From JAAZBA01 sp964461815 (GTDB lineage Bacteria > Bacillota > Clostridia > Oscillospirales > QAMX01): DNA of 64,000 nt. The translations under genes and the position numbers were made by a program. The stretch's first letter is position 1, and every line of letters starts with the position of its first letter. Of the stretch, positions 42,566 to 51,591 are shown in pieces. Location of the stretch: contig CAYWVF010000009.1 in assembly GCA_964461815.1 (NCBI GenBank), positions 1-64,000 of the forward strand, written 5' to 3'. The notes beneath the pieces are model-generated. The model did no database searches. It worked only from the letters and a program-made list of their open reading frames with translations, and had not been told where the DNA came from.

Positions 42566-44500
42566 TTAAGCGTCCAGATTCGTTACATATTTCGCATTCT
42601 GCTCGATAAACTCACGTCTCGGCTCTACCTTTTCACCCATGAGTATCGTGAAGGTCTCGTCTGCGCTCGCAGCATCCTCCATCGTCACCTTACGCATGAC
42701 ACGTGTCTCGGGATCCATCGTAGTTTCCCAAAGCTGACCTGGGTCCATCTCACCGAGACCCTTGTAGCGCTGGATATCGAGCTCATCTCCGTGCTCCGCT
42801 CTTACAGCCTCAAGCTCGGGATCACTGTAGCAGTATGCAATGAACTTTTTACCCTTGGATACCTTGTACAGCGGAGGCTGAGCAAGGTAGAGGTAGCCTC
42901 TGTCGATCAGAGGACGCATGAATCTGAAGAAGAACGTCATAAGCAGACAGCGGATATGTGAGCCGTCAACGTCGGCATCCGCCATTATTATAACTCTGTG
43001 GTAGCGAAGCTTCTCCTCGTTAAAATCATTGCCGACACCTGCACCGAGCGCAAGCACTACGGGCATGAGCTTGTCATTGCCATATACCTTGTCGAGCCTT
43101 GACTTCTCAACGTTGAGCATCTTGCCCCAAAGAGGGAGTATAGCCTGATAAGCACTGTCACGACCGCCCTTTGCACTGCCGCCTGCACTATCACCCTCAA
43201 CTATAAATATCTCACACTTCGCAGGATCACGGTCACGGCAGTCCCAGAGCTTGCCCGGCATCGATGCACCGTCAAGAGCCGACTTTCTGCGTGTCGCCTC
43301 TCTCGCCTTCTTCGCAGCCTCACGAGCTCTTGAAGCCGTGAGCACCTTGTCGAGTATGGCCTTTGCTATCGGCGGATTCTCCTCGAAGAAGTCGCCGAGC
43401 TTTTCCGTGACTATGCTGTCCACGAGTGTACGCATCTCGGCATTGCCGAGCTTCGTCTTTGTCTGACCCTCGAATTGAGCCTCCATAAGCTTGACCGATA
43501 TGACAGCACACAGACCCTCACGAGTGTCTTCACCCGTAAGATTCTTATCCTCAGCCTTTAATATCTTGTATTTTCTCGCATAATCGTTTATGACCTTGGT
43601 CAGAGCGGTCTTGAAGCCTGTCTCATGCATACCGCCCTCGGTGGTCTTTATGTTGTTGGCAAAGGAGAGTATCAGCTCGTTGTAGGAATCCTCCGCATAT
43701 TGCATTGCGATCTCGGCAGAGCAGTCAGCCTTCTCGCCCTTGATATAAATAACATTCGAATGGAGCGGAGTCTTAGTGCGGTTCATTCGCTCAACAAAGG
43801 AGCGTATACCGCCATCGTATTTCATAGCCTTAACTACAGGCTCTTCCTCGTTACGCTTGTCCGTAAGTGTGATCGCAAGCCCTGCATTCAGGAAAGCCTG
43901 CTCACGAAGCCTCGTTTCGAGAGTGTCGAAGTCGAACACTACCTCGTCGAATATCTCCGCATCCGGCTTAAAGCGTACAGTCGTACCTGTGCGGTCGGTG
44001 TCTCCTATCTCCTTTATGTCACAAAGCTTTGCACCGCGTGAAAACTTCATGTACTTTATCTTCTCGCCCGTGTATACCTCGACCTCAAGCCACTCGGACA
44101 GCGCGTTGACAACGCTCGCACCTACGCCGTGAAGACCGCCCGATACCTTGTAGCCGCCTCCGCCGAACTTACCTCCTGCGTGAAGCACCGTATATACTAC
44201 CTCAAGCGTAGATGTACCTGTCTGGTGATGCTTCTCCGTAGGGATGCCTCGGCCGTTGTCGCATACCTCGACTATATTTCCCGGCAGCAGCGTCACCTCG
44301 ATGTGAGTACATACTCCGGCAAGTGATTCGTCTATTGCATTATCTACTATTTCGTATACAAGATGATGAAGTCCCGAAACGGAGGTTGAGCCGATGTACA
44401 TGCCCGGTCTTTTTCTTACCGCCTCCAGACCCTCCAGCACCTGTATCTGCGATTCGTCGTATGCTTCCGTTACCTTTAAATCCATTGAAATTTCGTCCAA
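42566..44500 (-). CDS. gyrB: DNA gyrase subunit B
   Basis: 644 residues. GHKL ATPase VYEIVDNAIDESLAG, DNGRGIP and GLHGVGASVVNALS, transducer domain, and the TOPRIM segment EGDSAGGSAKGGRD and MADADVDGSHIRCLL. The start appears to be TTG at 44500, 9 nt after GGAGGA; an in-frame ATT directly before it (44503) is also possible, and the first ATG (44485) lacks a ribosome binding site. It pairs with gyrA downstream to supercoil DNA. Confidence 0.98.
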   Translation of the reverse strand: MDEISMDLKVTEAYDESQIQVLEGLEAVRKRPGMYIGSTSVSGLHHLVYEIVDNAIDESLAGVCTHIEVTLLPGNIVEVCDNGRGIPTEKHHQTGTSTLEVVYTVLHAGGKFGGGGYKVSGGLHGVGASVVNALSEWLEVEVYTGEKIKYMKFSRGAKLCDIKEIGDTDRTGTTVRFKPDAEIFDEVVFDFDTLETRLREQAFLNAGLAITLTDKRNEEEPVVKAMKYDGGIRSFVERMNRTKTPLHSNVIYIKGEKADCSAEIAMQYAEDSYNELILSFANNIKTTEGGMHETGFKTALTKVINDYARKYKILKAEDKNLTGEDTREGLCAVISVKLMEAQFEGQTKTKLGNAEMRTLVDSIVTEKLGDFFEENPPIAKAILDKVLTASRAREAAKKAREATRRKSALDGASMPGKLWDCRDRDPAKCEIFIVEGDSAGGSAKGGRDSAYQAILPLWGKMLNVEKSRLDKVYGNDKLMPVVLALGAGVGNDFNEEKLRYHRVIIMADADVDGSHIRCLLMTFFFRFMRPLIDRGYLYLAQPPLYKVSKGKKFIAYCYSDPELEAVRAEHGDELDIQRYKGLGEMDPGQLWETTMDPETRVMRKVTMEDAASADETFTILMGEKVEPRREFIEQNAKYVTNLDA

Positions 44501-44520
44501 AATGATTCTTCCTCCAATAT

Positions 44521-44811
44521 TCAGTCGTTATCATCAATGCTAAGGCTTCCCTTCGAGCGCTTGAGCAGTGTCTGCGGCGATATCTGCGATATATACACCG
44601 CATATGATTTGTTTCTCTTACAATTATTGACTTTATTACATAATATAAACGATTTCGGCAGGTTTGAGGTCACATTTATTACCTTTTTTTCCTTTTCCGA
44701 GATAGTCAGAAAATTACGTGTGGACTCCGCTACCGTAGACGTGTCCAGGTCGAAAACTCCGATTATCTCGTCACCGTGTACTATAACGTCCTGCCCTAAA
44801 TGAAGATACAT
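44521..44811 (-). CDS. remB: DUF370 family protein, RemB (YaaB)-like
   Basis: 96 residues. MYLHLGQDVIVHGDEIIGVFDLD and SYAVYISQISPQTLLKR are characteristic of the recF-gyrB-linked DUF370 protein; its Bacillus counterpart YaaB/RemB is linked to biofilm matrix regulation. The central region KEKKVINVTSNLPKSFIL completes the family pattern. It lies between recF and gyrB as in Bacillus. AAAGGAAAAT precedes the ATG. Confidence 0.9.
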   Translation of the reverse strand: MYLHLGQDVIVHGDEIIGVFDLDTSTVAESTRNFLTISEKEKKVINVTSNLPKSFILCNKVNNCKRNKSYAVYISQISPQTLLKRSKGSLSIDDND

Positions 44812-44826
44812 ATATTTTCCTTTCCA

Positions 44827-45918
44827 TCATGTCAGCTCCGGAGGTACAAAAACTCTCACGTCAGCCGATAATTCACGTAAAAGCAGCTCCTCGTTATCAC
44901 ATGTGGTGATAAAAACCTGCCCCTCACCTGTCTTGTTGAGTACGTAGCTGCGCCTTTTATCATCAAGCTCGCTGAGTATGTCATCGAGCAGCATTATCGG
45001 GTATTCACCCGTGTTCTTGTAGTAGAGACTGCGCTTTGCAAGCATGAGAGAGAGCACAGCCGAGCGTATCTGACCCTGCGATGCAAAATCACGAGCCAAA
45101 GCGCCGTTTATCATTATTTGCAGCTCGTCACGATGAGGGCCTACGAGAGATACACCGCGCTCCAGCTCGTCCGCTTTACGCTTCATGTAGGTCTCCCACA
45201 TCTCAAGATATAGATTTTTTACATCCTGAGCTTCATACGGACAGCTGTAGGCGATGGATAATTTTTCACTTCCGCCCGATATTTTTTCATGCTCCTCCGA
45301 GGCTGAAATAGAGAGCGATTCGCAGAAGCTGCGCCTATATAATATTATTCTCGCACCGTAGGCTAAAAGCTGTGAGGTGAAGTCGTCGAGCAGCTCCAGA
45401 AGTGAGCTTTTTTTGTGGTAGTCACGAAGGATGCGTGATTTTTGGAGCAGCAGTCTGTTGTATTCCGATATGCAGGAGGCGTAATTCGGCCGTATCTGGG
45501 AGATAGACGAGTCAAGAAAGCTTCGCCGCTCCGCTGCACTGCCCTTTATCAGCTCAAGATCATCCGGACAGAACGCAACACATCTGACTAAGCCTGTGAT
45601 GTCAGCTCTCCTGCGCTTCTTCACACCGTTCACAGTGTAGGATTTTCTACCCTCTCTGCGGTCTATCTCGATGTGATGCTCTCTGCCGTCACTGAACACA
45701 TCACCGATGAGCTGAAAGCCGTTACAGCCGTGACGAATGAGGTCACTGTCCCTTGAGGTACGAAATGAGCCTGCACCGGTGAGGTAGTGGATAGCCTCGA
45801 TGAGGTTCGTTTTACCTACGGCATTCTGACCTCTGATTATGTTGATGGTCGGTATAGGCTCAAATGTCCTGTGCTCGTAGCTTCGAAAGTTAGTAAGCTC
45901 CAGCCTTTTGAGATGCAT
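44827..45918 (-). CDS. recF: DNA replication and repair protein RecF
   Basis: 363 residues. Walker A GQNAVGKTNLIEAI, SMC-like signature FASQGQIRSAVLSLM and Walker B IMLLDDILSELD. It loads RecA at gaps. The ATG shares one base with the stop of the S4-domain ORF (TAATG), so coupled. Part of the dnaA-gyrA operon. Confidence 0.97.
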   Translation of the reverse strand: MHLKRLELTNFRSYEHRTFEPIPTINIIRGQNAVGKTNLIEAIHYLTGAGSFRTSRDSDLIRHGCNGFQLIGDVFSDGREHHIEIDRREGRKSYTVNGVKKRRRADITGLVRCVAFCPDDLELIKGSAAERRSFLDSSISQIRPNYASCISEYNRLLLQKSRILRDYHKKSSLLELLDDFTSQLLAYGARIILYRRSFCESLSISASEEHEKISGGSEKLSIAYSCPYEAQDVKNLYLEMWETYMKRKADELERGVSLVGPHRDELQIMINGALARDFASQGQIRSAVLSLMLAKRSLYYKNTGEYPIMLLDDILSELDDKRRSYVLNKTGEGQVFITTCDNEELLLRELSADVRVFVPPELT

Positions 45919-46121
45919 TATTCGACCTCGATCTCCTCACCGCGGTACAATACAATATCGCCGGGACGGAGCTTTTTACCGCGCTGAGTGCATATATTTC
46001 CGTTTACACGTATAAATCCCATCTGTATGTCATGCTTCGCCTCTCCGCCTGTATATACTACACCGGAGAATTTGAGCAGATCGTCAAGCTTTATAAATTC
46101 GGTAGTTATTTTGACCTTCAT
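45918..46121 (-). CDS. S4-domain RNA-binding protein (YaaA/RlbA-like)
   Basis: 67 residues, a lone S4 domain with LDDLLKFSGVVYTGGEAKHD, GFIRVNGNICTQRGKKLRPGD and IVLYRGEEIEVE. It is found between dnaN and recF in many Firmicutes; the Bacillus protein is tied to ribosome assembly. It lies 11 nt after dnaN and overlaps recF by 1 nt. Confidence 0.93.
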   Translation of the reverse strand: MKVKITTEFIKLDDLLKFSGVVYTGGEAKHDIQMGFIRVNGNICTQRGKKLRPGDIVLYRGEEIEVE

Positions 46122-46132
46122 AGCAGTTTACC

Positions 46133-47272
46133 CTACATAGCCTTAAGTCTTACCGGAACGATCAGATAGAGGAATTCATCGGGATCCTCACTGTCCGGCA
46201 GAGGTCTGATTATCATCGGTGAGATAGGAGTCTTCATCTGTATCCTCACACGCTCTGAGGGCTTACATGCCCTGAGAGCTTCGAGCAGATAGAGACTGTT
46301 AAAGCCTATCTCGATCGGCTTACCGTTGAAATTGGTATAGCCGCACTCGTCGTAGGATGTACCGAGCGAGGAATTACATGTCAGCCTTACAAGCTCCTCA
46401 TCGAACGAAAGCCTGAGATGGTTTCTGAGCCGCTCGTTTATGATGATCGAGGTACGCTCTATCGATGAGATGAGCTCCGACGTGCTTATGTCAAGCTCAG
46501 TTTCTGGCTCAGTACCGAGCATTACCGAGTAGTTCATGTATTCACCTGCTATGAGGTTAGTTGTGAGCACCGTATTGTCGATCTTTATCATGATGTTACG
46601 TCTTGCAAGTGAGAGCGTGACTGTCTCATCGGAATCGTCAATGAGCCTGTCTACCTCACGCAGCGCCGTAGCCGGTACGTTGAAGGACATCTCGTTTGGC
46701 AGCGGAGCCTCGTCCTTGAAGGTGTATCTGCGTATCGCCATTCTGAAGTTGTCGAGAGCTACGACCTCGAGCTTATTGCCGATAAATTTGAATAGACAGC
46801 CTGTGAGTATAGGCTTCATCTCACTGTCGGAGGCTGAAAAGATAGTACCCTGTATCAGCTCCTTTAGTATCTTTCTGGGCATCGAGAACGAATGCTCGTA
46901 GAGCACCGCAGGTATTTCAGGGTAGTCCTCGGGATCAAGCACCGAGATGTTCATTATCGAAGCGCCGCAGGATATCGTAGCGGTAGAGTCCTTGACAGAT
47001 ACAGTGATAAAGCCCTCGGGCATCGAGCGGATGATATCGGTAAAGAGCTTAGCGTTGAATACAGCCGAGCCTTTGCTCTGTACGTCAGCCTCGAGCCTCG
47101 TTCTGAGTGCGATCTTCAGATTGTAGCCTGTCAGGAGCAGATCGTCCGTAGCCTTTATAAGCACTCCCTCGAGAGCCGGGTTAGAGCTTTTCGATGCTAC
47201 TGCCTTTGTACACACCGACAGAGCCTCGACCAAGCTGTGTCTTTCACATGTAAATTTCATAGTTATAGCCAT
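46133..47272 (-). CDS. dnaN: DNA polymerase III beta clamp DnaN
   Basis: 379 residues in three clamp domains. N-terminus MKFTCERHSLVEALSV, IMNISVLDPEDYPEIP and a C-terminus ending MIIRPLPDSEDPDEFLYLIVPVR match DnaN. The start at 47272 is preceded by a very short AAGG spacing; the ATG at 47260 gives the canonical MKFTCER start and may be the true one. The gene follows the oriC-like gap and lies 11 nt before the S4 gene. Confidence 0.97.
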   Translation of the reverse strand: MAITMKFTCERHSLVEALSVCTKAVASKSSNPALEGVLIKATDDLLLTGYNLKIALRTRLEADVQSKGSAVFNAKLFTDIIRSMPEGFITVSVKDSTATISCGASIMNISVLDPEDYPEIPAVLYEHSFSMPRKILKELIQGTIFSASDSEMKPILTGCLFKFIGNKLEVVALDNFRMAIRRYTFKDEAPLPNEMSFNVPATALREVDRLIDDSDETVTLSLARRNIMIKIDNTVLTTNLIAGEYMNYSVMLGTEPETELDISTSELISSIERTSIIINERLRNHLRLSFDEELVRLTCNSSLGTSYDECGYTNFNGKPIEIGFNSLYLLEALRACKPSERVRIQMKTPISPMIIRPLPDSEDPDEFLYLIVPVRLKAM

Positions 47273-47613
47273 GCCTTATAGAGCATTTTATCCTTTCGTA
47301 TGTCATTAGTTCGACCCTTATTTTTTTCTGTCGGTCGGTTCGTATATATTATATAACAAGAATGTCGTAATAGGGGTACGTAGTAGCGGTGGAAATGTGG
47401 AAAAAATTTTGAAGCCTTGAAAAAAATAGCGTGAAAGGGAAAATCATATCGAAATTGTCACGAGTTTGCGGTTTAAAAATGGTGTAAATTCGTGCGTGAG
47501 TTTTCCAAGTCCGACTGTGGATAACTCTCCTGCTTTCAACAGCTTTCCACAGCGATTTTTGGGGTGTGGAAAAGGTTTTCCTCTTTCCACAGGAATATGT
47601 GTAAAACGAAGCG
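47273..47613 (-). other. oriC: oriC region between dnaA and dnaN, with DnaA boxes
   Basis: A 341-nt gene-free gap. DnaA-box-like 9-mers: TGTGGATAA (47516-47524, perfect, minus-strand TTATCCACA), TGTGGAAAA (47396-47404 and 47565-47573), CTTTCCACA (47543-47551 and 47583-47591). Four lie within 76 bp next to dnaA. An AT-rich stretch (47342-47362, TATATATTATATAACAAG) could be the unwinding element. Genes diverge in strand on the two sides of dnaA, as expected for an origin. Confidence 0.8.
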
Positions 47614-48957
47614 TTACGCATTCTTTATCGCTTTCTCCAGTCCATCTACCTTTTTCTTGAATTCAGGCTGCTTTGACATCATGTCCTCTACCTTGTTTAT
47701 CGAGTGCATGATGGTCGTGTGATCTCTTCCTCCGAATACGCTGCCTATCTCGGGAAGTGACAGCTTCGTGAGCTTTCTTACGAGGAAGATAGATACCTGC
47801 CTTGCCTGCATTATCTCCTGACCACGCTTCGAGCCTGTTATGTCGGCAGTAGATACGTTGAAATATTTCGATGCTTCCGCTAGTATGTAGTCGGGAGTCG
47901 GATTCAGTCCCGGATGAGCTCTGTATATGTCATCTACCGCACGCTGTGCCGTGTGTACGTCCAGCGGCATCTCCATGAATACGTGGAGCGCCATCATCTT
48001 CTTTACCGCACCCTCCAGCTGACGGATGTTGCTCGTTATCTTCGATGCTATGAACTCCACTACATCGGGCGTGAGCGCAACGTTCAGCGCAGAAGCCTTC
48101 TTCATTATGATCGCACACCTCGTCTCAAAATCAGGAGGCGTGATGTCGGCAAGCAGTCCCCACTCAAAGCGTGTCTTGAGCCTGTCCTCAAGCTTCTCTA
48201 TCTCCTTTGGTGTACGGTCTGAGGTGAGTACTATCTGCTTATGTGAATCATACAGAGTGTTGAACGTATGGAAAAATTCCTCCTGCGTGCTCACCTTACC
48301 TGCTATGAACTGTACGTCGTCTACCAGCAGAAGATCCGCCTGACGGTACTTGGAGCGAAATTCCTGAGTCTTGCCCTCGGAGATCGCCGTGATTATCTCG
48401 TTTGTGAAATCCTCACCCGTTACATATATGATACGATAGGCAGGTCTGGCACGCTTTATGTTGCCTGCTATGGCATTCATGAGGTGAGTCTTTCCCAGTC
48501 CCGACGGCCCGTATATGAAAAGAGGATTGTATGCACTTGCAGGCTGAGCCGCTACAGCTACCGCAGCAGCATGTGCGAATCTGTTCGAGGAGCCTACTAC
48601 AAACGTGTCAAACGAATGCTCCGCACCGGTGTAATCCGTCTCGCTCGTCTCTCTTTGCTGGCAGTGCATCTTGTACTCTTCCTCAAGCATGTACTGCACC
48701 GGCATATCCTCGCTGAATATCTCCTTAAGGCAGCGCTCAAACGCATCCTTGTACTTCGTCATGATGATATTCTTCTTTATCTGCGAGGTCGTGACCAATA
48801 TTATCTCGTTTGCACTTATCTCCGGTATCGTAGCATCCCCGAACCAGGTGTTCACCGTAGTTTCGGAGTATATCTCCTTTAGCATACCGCGTATTTGTTC
48901 TATAAATTCTTCAGTATTGACCATCTCTGTCAGGGTCTCCTTAGCACATGAAATCAA
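47614..48957 (-). CDS. dnaA: Chromosomal replication initiator DnaA
   Basis: 447 residues. N-terminal domain I, AAA+ domain with FIYGPSGLGKTHLMNAIAG (Walker A) and LLLVDDVQFIAGK (Walker B), and domain IV with FGGRDHTTIMHS, the DnaA-box-binding signature. AGGAGG is 8 nt from a TTG at 48957, but the promoter at 48975-49003 would start transcription inside this box. The alternative ATG at 48924 (MVNTEEFIEQIRG) has AAGGAG 12 nt upstream. Both starts remain open. Confidence 0.97.
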   Translation of the reverse strand: MISCAKETLTEMVNTEEFIEQIRGMLKEIYSETTVNTWFGDATIPEISANEIILVTTSQIKKNIIMTKYKDAFERCLKEIFSEDMPVQYMLEEEYKMHCQQRETSETDYTGAEHSFDTFVVGSSNRFAHAAAVAVAAQPASAYNPLFIYGPSGLGKTHLMNAIAGNIKRARPAYRIIYVTGEDFTNEIITAISEGKTQEFRSKYRQADLLLVDDVQFIAGKVSTQEEFFHTFNTLYDSHKQIVLTSDRTPKEIEKLEDRLKTRFEWGLLADITPPDFETRCAIIMKKASALNVALTPDVVEFIASKITSNIRQLEGAVKKMMALHVFMEMPLDVHTAQRAVDDIYRAHPGLNPTPDYILAEASKYFNVSTADITGSKRGQEIMQARQVSIFLVRKLTKLSLPEIGSVFGGRDHTTIMHSINKVEDMMSKQPEFKKKVDGLEKAIKNA

Positions 48958-48974
48958 CTATTATACCTCCTTAT

Positions 48975-49003
48975 ATTATACCATAAAATCGATTATTTGA
49001 CAA
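48975..49003 (-). promoter_or_regulatory. Promoter of dnaA
   Basis: Minus strand TTGTCA (49003-48998), 17-bp spacer, TATAAT (48980-48975). It lies very close to the coding sequence, leaving almost no leader. Confidence 0.65.
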
Positions 49004-49045
49004 GCGTAATATGTGTATTATTTTGATTAAAATAGCTCCAAATGC

Positions 49046-49074
49046 TTGACAAAATAATTTGCCTGTGCTATAAT
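49046..49074 (+). promoter_or_regulatory. Promoter of the thrS T-box transcript
   Basis: TTGACA (49046-49051), 17-bp spacer, TATAAT (49069-49074): full consensus. It diverges from the dnaA promoter 43 bp away. Confidence 0.88.
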
Positions 49075-49079
49075 CAACT

Positions 49080-49335
49080 GAAAGCGTTGAAGGGAACAGT
49101 AGAGCGCACATATCCTACAGAGAGAGCGGTCATCGAATATATTTCGAAGCTGTGAGACTGCTCGGTGCAGAGCGTTTCGAATACCATCCCGGAGCAGCAG
49201 GACGGAAATTTCCTGTCGTATGCCTGCGTTAAGGGCATTGACAAGACGGCGTATTATTTGATACGCAATCGGAGTGGAACCGCGGTAGCTTATATCGTCT
49301 CCGAAGAGCTTTGGACTCTTCGTGAGGCGTTTTTT
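49080..49335 (+). ncRNA. T-box leader (tRNA-Thr sensing) upstream of thrS
   Basis: The leader has a stem I region ending in a specifier loop, GAAT-ACC-A, where ACC at 49183-49185 is a Thr codon. The T-box sequence GGAGTGGAACCGCGG (49271-49285) contains TGGA, able to pair with the 3' end of uncharged tRNA-Thr (U discriminator). It ends in a terminator hairpin (49296-49329) with TTTTTT (49330-49335). Uncharged tRNA-Thr should stabilise the antiterminator and raise thrS expression. About 195 nt after the terminator T-run there is no other feature before thrS. Confidence 0.93.
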
Positions 49336-49531
49336 CTTTATTTCCACATATATTCTACACTTATTTCCACACCTTTTCCTATCATTTTTTTATCATCTCA
49401 TGTACTGTGATTTGTTATGAATATTATAAAAAAGCAAGTGACAGCACGGTATATAGCATGGAAAAGGTTGAAAAACAAGGTAGGTACGTCATAATTTGTT
49501 AATAAATAATAATATAGAAGGAGACAATACG

Positions 49532-51478
49532 ATGAATATCAAATTACCGGACGGAAGTATGCTCGAGCTTGAATGCAATTCGAGCGTGATGGATGCTGCA
49601 AAGGCTATATCGGGAGGGCTTGCGAGAGCAGCACTTATGGCAAAGGTCAACGGCGAGCTTTGCGAGCTTTCACGAGAGCTTAAGGACGGCGACTCTATAG
49701 AGATACTCACGGGAAACGATCCCGAGAGCCTTCGTGTACTTCGTCACAGTGCATCCCACGTGCTTGCACAGGCAGTAAAGAACCTCTATCCCGAGGCTAA
49801 GCTTGCGATAGGACCTGCTATCGACAACGGCTTCTACTATGATTTTGACTATGATGCAGGCTTTGATACGGAAGCACTTGCGAAGATCGAAGCCGAGATG
49901 AAGAAGATAATAAAAAAGGCTGCACCTCTCGAGAGATTTGAGCTGCCGAGAGAGGAAGCACTTGAGTTTGTAGATAAGCTCGGCGAGCCGTATAAGCGTG
50001 AGCTGATCGAGGATCTGCCCGAGGACAGCGTGATATCGTTCTATCGTCAGGGCGAGTTTACAGACCTGTGTGCAGGCCCGCACATCCCCGATACAGGCAG
50101 AATAAAGGCGTTCAAGCTCATAAGCTCCACAGGTGCTTACTGGAGAGGCGACGCTTCGAAGAAAATGCTTCGCAGAATATATGCTACGGCTTTCACAAAG
50201 AAGGAGGAGCTGAATGCATACCTTGAGCAGCTTGAGGAGGCTAAGAAGCGTGACCATAATAAGCTCGGTCGTGACCTTGAGCTGTTTACAACGGTAGACG
50301 TTATCGGTCAGGGACTTCCGATACTGCTGCCTAAGGGTGCGAAGATAGTCCAGACACTGCAAAGATTCGTAGAGGATGAGGAATACAAGAGAGGCTATCT
50401 GCTCACAAAGACACCTCTTATGGCAAAGCGTGATCTGTACAAGATAAGCGGTCACTGGGATCACTATCTTGACGGTATGTTCGTGCTCGGCGATCCGTAT
50501 GACGAGACAAAGGAATGCTTCGCACTTCGTCCTATGACATGCCCGTTCCAGTATCAGGTATTCCTCAACAGAATGCGCTCCTACCGTGACCTCCCGATGA
50601 GACTCGGCGAGACCTCGACGCTTTTCCGCAACGAGGATTCAGGTGAGATGCACGGACTTATCCGTGTACGTCAGTTCACCATTTCCGAGGGACATCTTAT
50701 CCTTCGTCCGGAGCAGCTGGCAGAGGAATTTAAGGGCTGCCTTGATCTTGCAAACTACATGCTCGACACACTCGGACTGCGTGAGGACTGCTCCTACCGC
50801 TTCTCACAGTGGGATCCGAACAATACAGATAAGTACGAGGGTACGGCAGAGCAGTGGGATGAGGCTCAGTCGATAATGAAGAACCTCCTTGACGATCTCG
50901 GAATAAACTACGTTATCGGTATAGACGAGGCTGCATTCTACGGCCCGAAGCTCGATATCCAGATAAAGAACGTACACGGTAAAGAGGATACGCTCATAAC
51001 GATACAGATAGATATGCTCCTTGCAGAGAAGTTCGGCATGGAATATGTAGACGTTGACGGCTCAAAGCGCAGACCGTATATCATCCACCGTACATCACTG
51101 GGCTGCTACGAGCGTACACTTGCACTTCTCATAGAGAAGTACGCAGGTGCATTCCCGGCTTGGCTGTCACCTGTACAGGCTAAGATATTGACGATCACAG
51201 ACAGAAGCGTAGAGTACGCTCAGTCGATCGCAGCCGATCTCGAGAGCTGCGGAGTACGCTGTGAGATAGACCGCCGCAACGAGAAGATAGGCTACAAGAT
51301 ACGTGAAGCACAGCTTGAAAAGGTACCGTATATGATCGTGCTCGGTGACAAGGAGGCTGAGAATAACGAGGTCAATGTAAGACTTCGTGACGGCTCCAAC
51401 AGCACACTGCCCTACGCCGAATTCAAGGGCAAAATACTTGCGAATATAGCATCAAAGGCAAAGGTAGCCGAGCTGTAA
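49532..51478 (+). CDS. thrS: Threonyl-tRNA synthetase
   Basis: 648 residues. N-terminal TGS domain (IKLPDGSMLELECNSSVMD), editing domain with HSASHVLAQAV, class II catalytic core with RPMTCPFQYQVF (zinc Cys), GPKLDIQIKNV and HRTSLGCYERTLALLIEKYAG (zinc His and motif 3), and a C-terminal anticodon-binding domain. The ATG at 49532 follows AAGGAG by 9 nt; a longer frame to 49496 lacks such a site. Controlled by the T-box. Confidence 0.98.
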   Translation: MNIKLPDGSMLELECNSSVMDAAKAISGGLARAALMAKVNGELCELSRELKDGDSIEILTGNDPESLRVLRHSASHVLAQAVKNLYPEAKLAIGPAIDNGFYYDFDYDAGFDTEALAKIEAEMKKIIKKAAPLERFELPREEALEFVDKLGEPYKRELIEDLPEDSVISFYRQGEFTDLCAGPHIPDTGRIKAFKLISSTGAYWRGDASKKMLRRIYATAFTKKEELNAYLEQLEEAKKRDHNKLGRDLELFTTVDVIGQGLPILLPKGAKIVQTLQRFVEDEEYKRGYLLTKTPLMAKRDLYKISGHWDHYLDGMFVLGDPYDETKECFALRPMTCPFQYQVFLNRMRSYRDLPMRLGETSTLFRNEDSGEMHGLIRVRQFTISEGHLILRPEQLAEEFKGCLDLANYMLDTLGLREDCSYRFSQWDPNNTDKYEGTAEQWDEAQSIMKNLLDDLGINYVIGIDEAAFYGPKLDIQIKNVHGKEDTLITIQIDMLLAEKFGMEYVDVDGSKRRPYIIHRTSLGCYERTLALLIEKYAGAFPAWLSPVQAKILTITDRSVEYAQSIAADLESCGVRCEIDRRNEKIGYKIREAQLEKVPYMIVLGDKEAENNEVNVRLRDGSNSTLPYAEFKGKILANIASKAKVAEL

Positions 51479-51502
51479 TACAAAGCATACAGCTATAAAT
51501 AC

Positions 51503-51540
51503 CCCTCCCGATCCGATTTTGGTTCGGGAGGGATTTTTTT
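51503..51540 (+). terminator. Intrinsic terminator of thrS
   Basis: Stem CCCTCCCGA/TCGGGAGGG with a 12-nt loop, then ATTTTTTT. Confidence 0.92.
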
Positions 51541-51591
51541 ATACACCTATTCGTATCGGTATGAATAATATATATCGAAAGGAATGATCGT

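Noticed and set aside
37215..49003. parS sites near oriC
   Set aside because: ParB is present, but no 16-mer close to TGTTTCACGTGAAACA was found by eye in this window.
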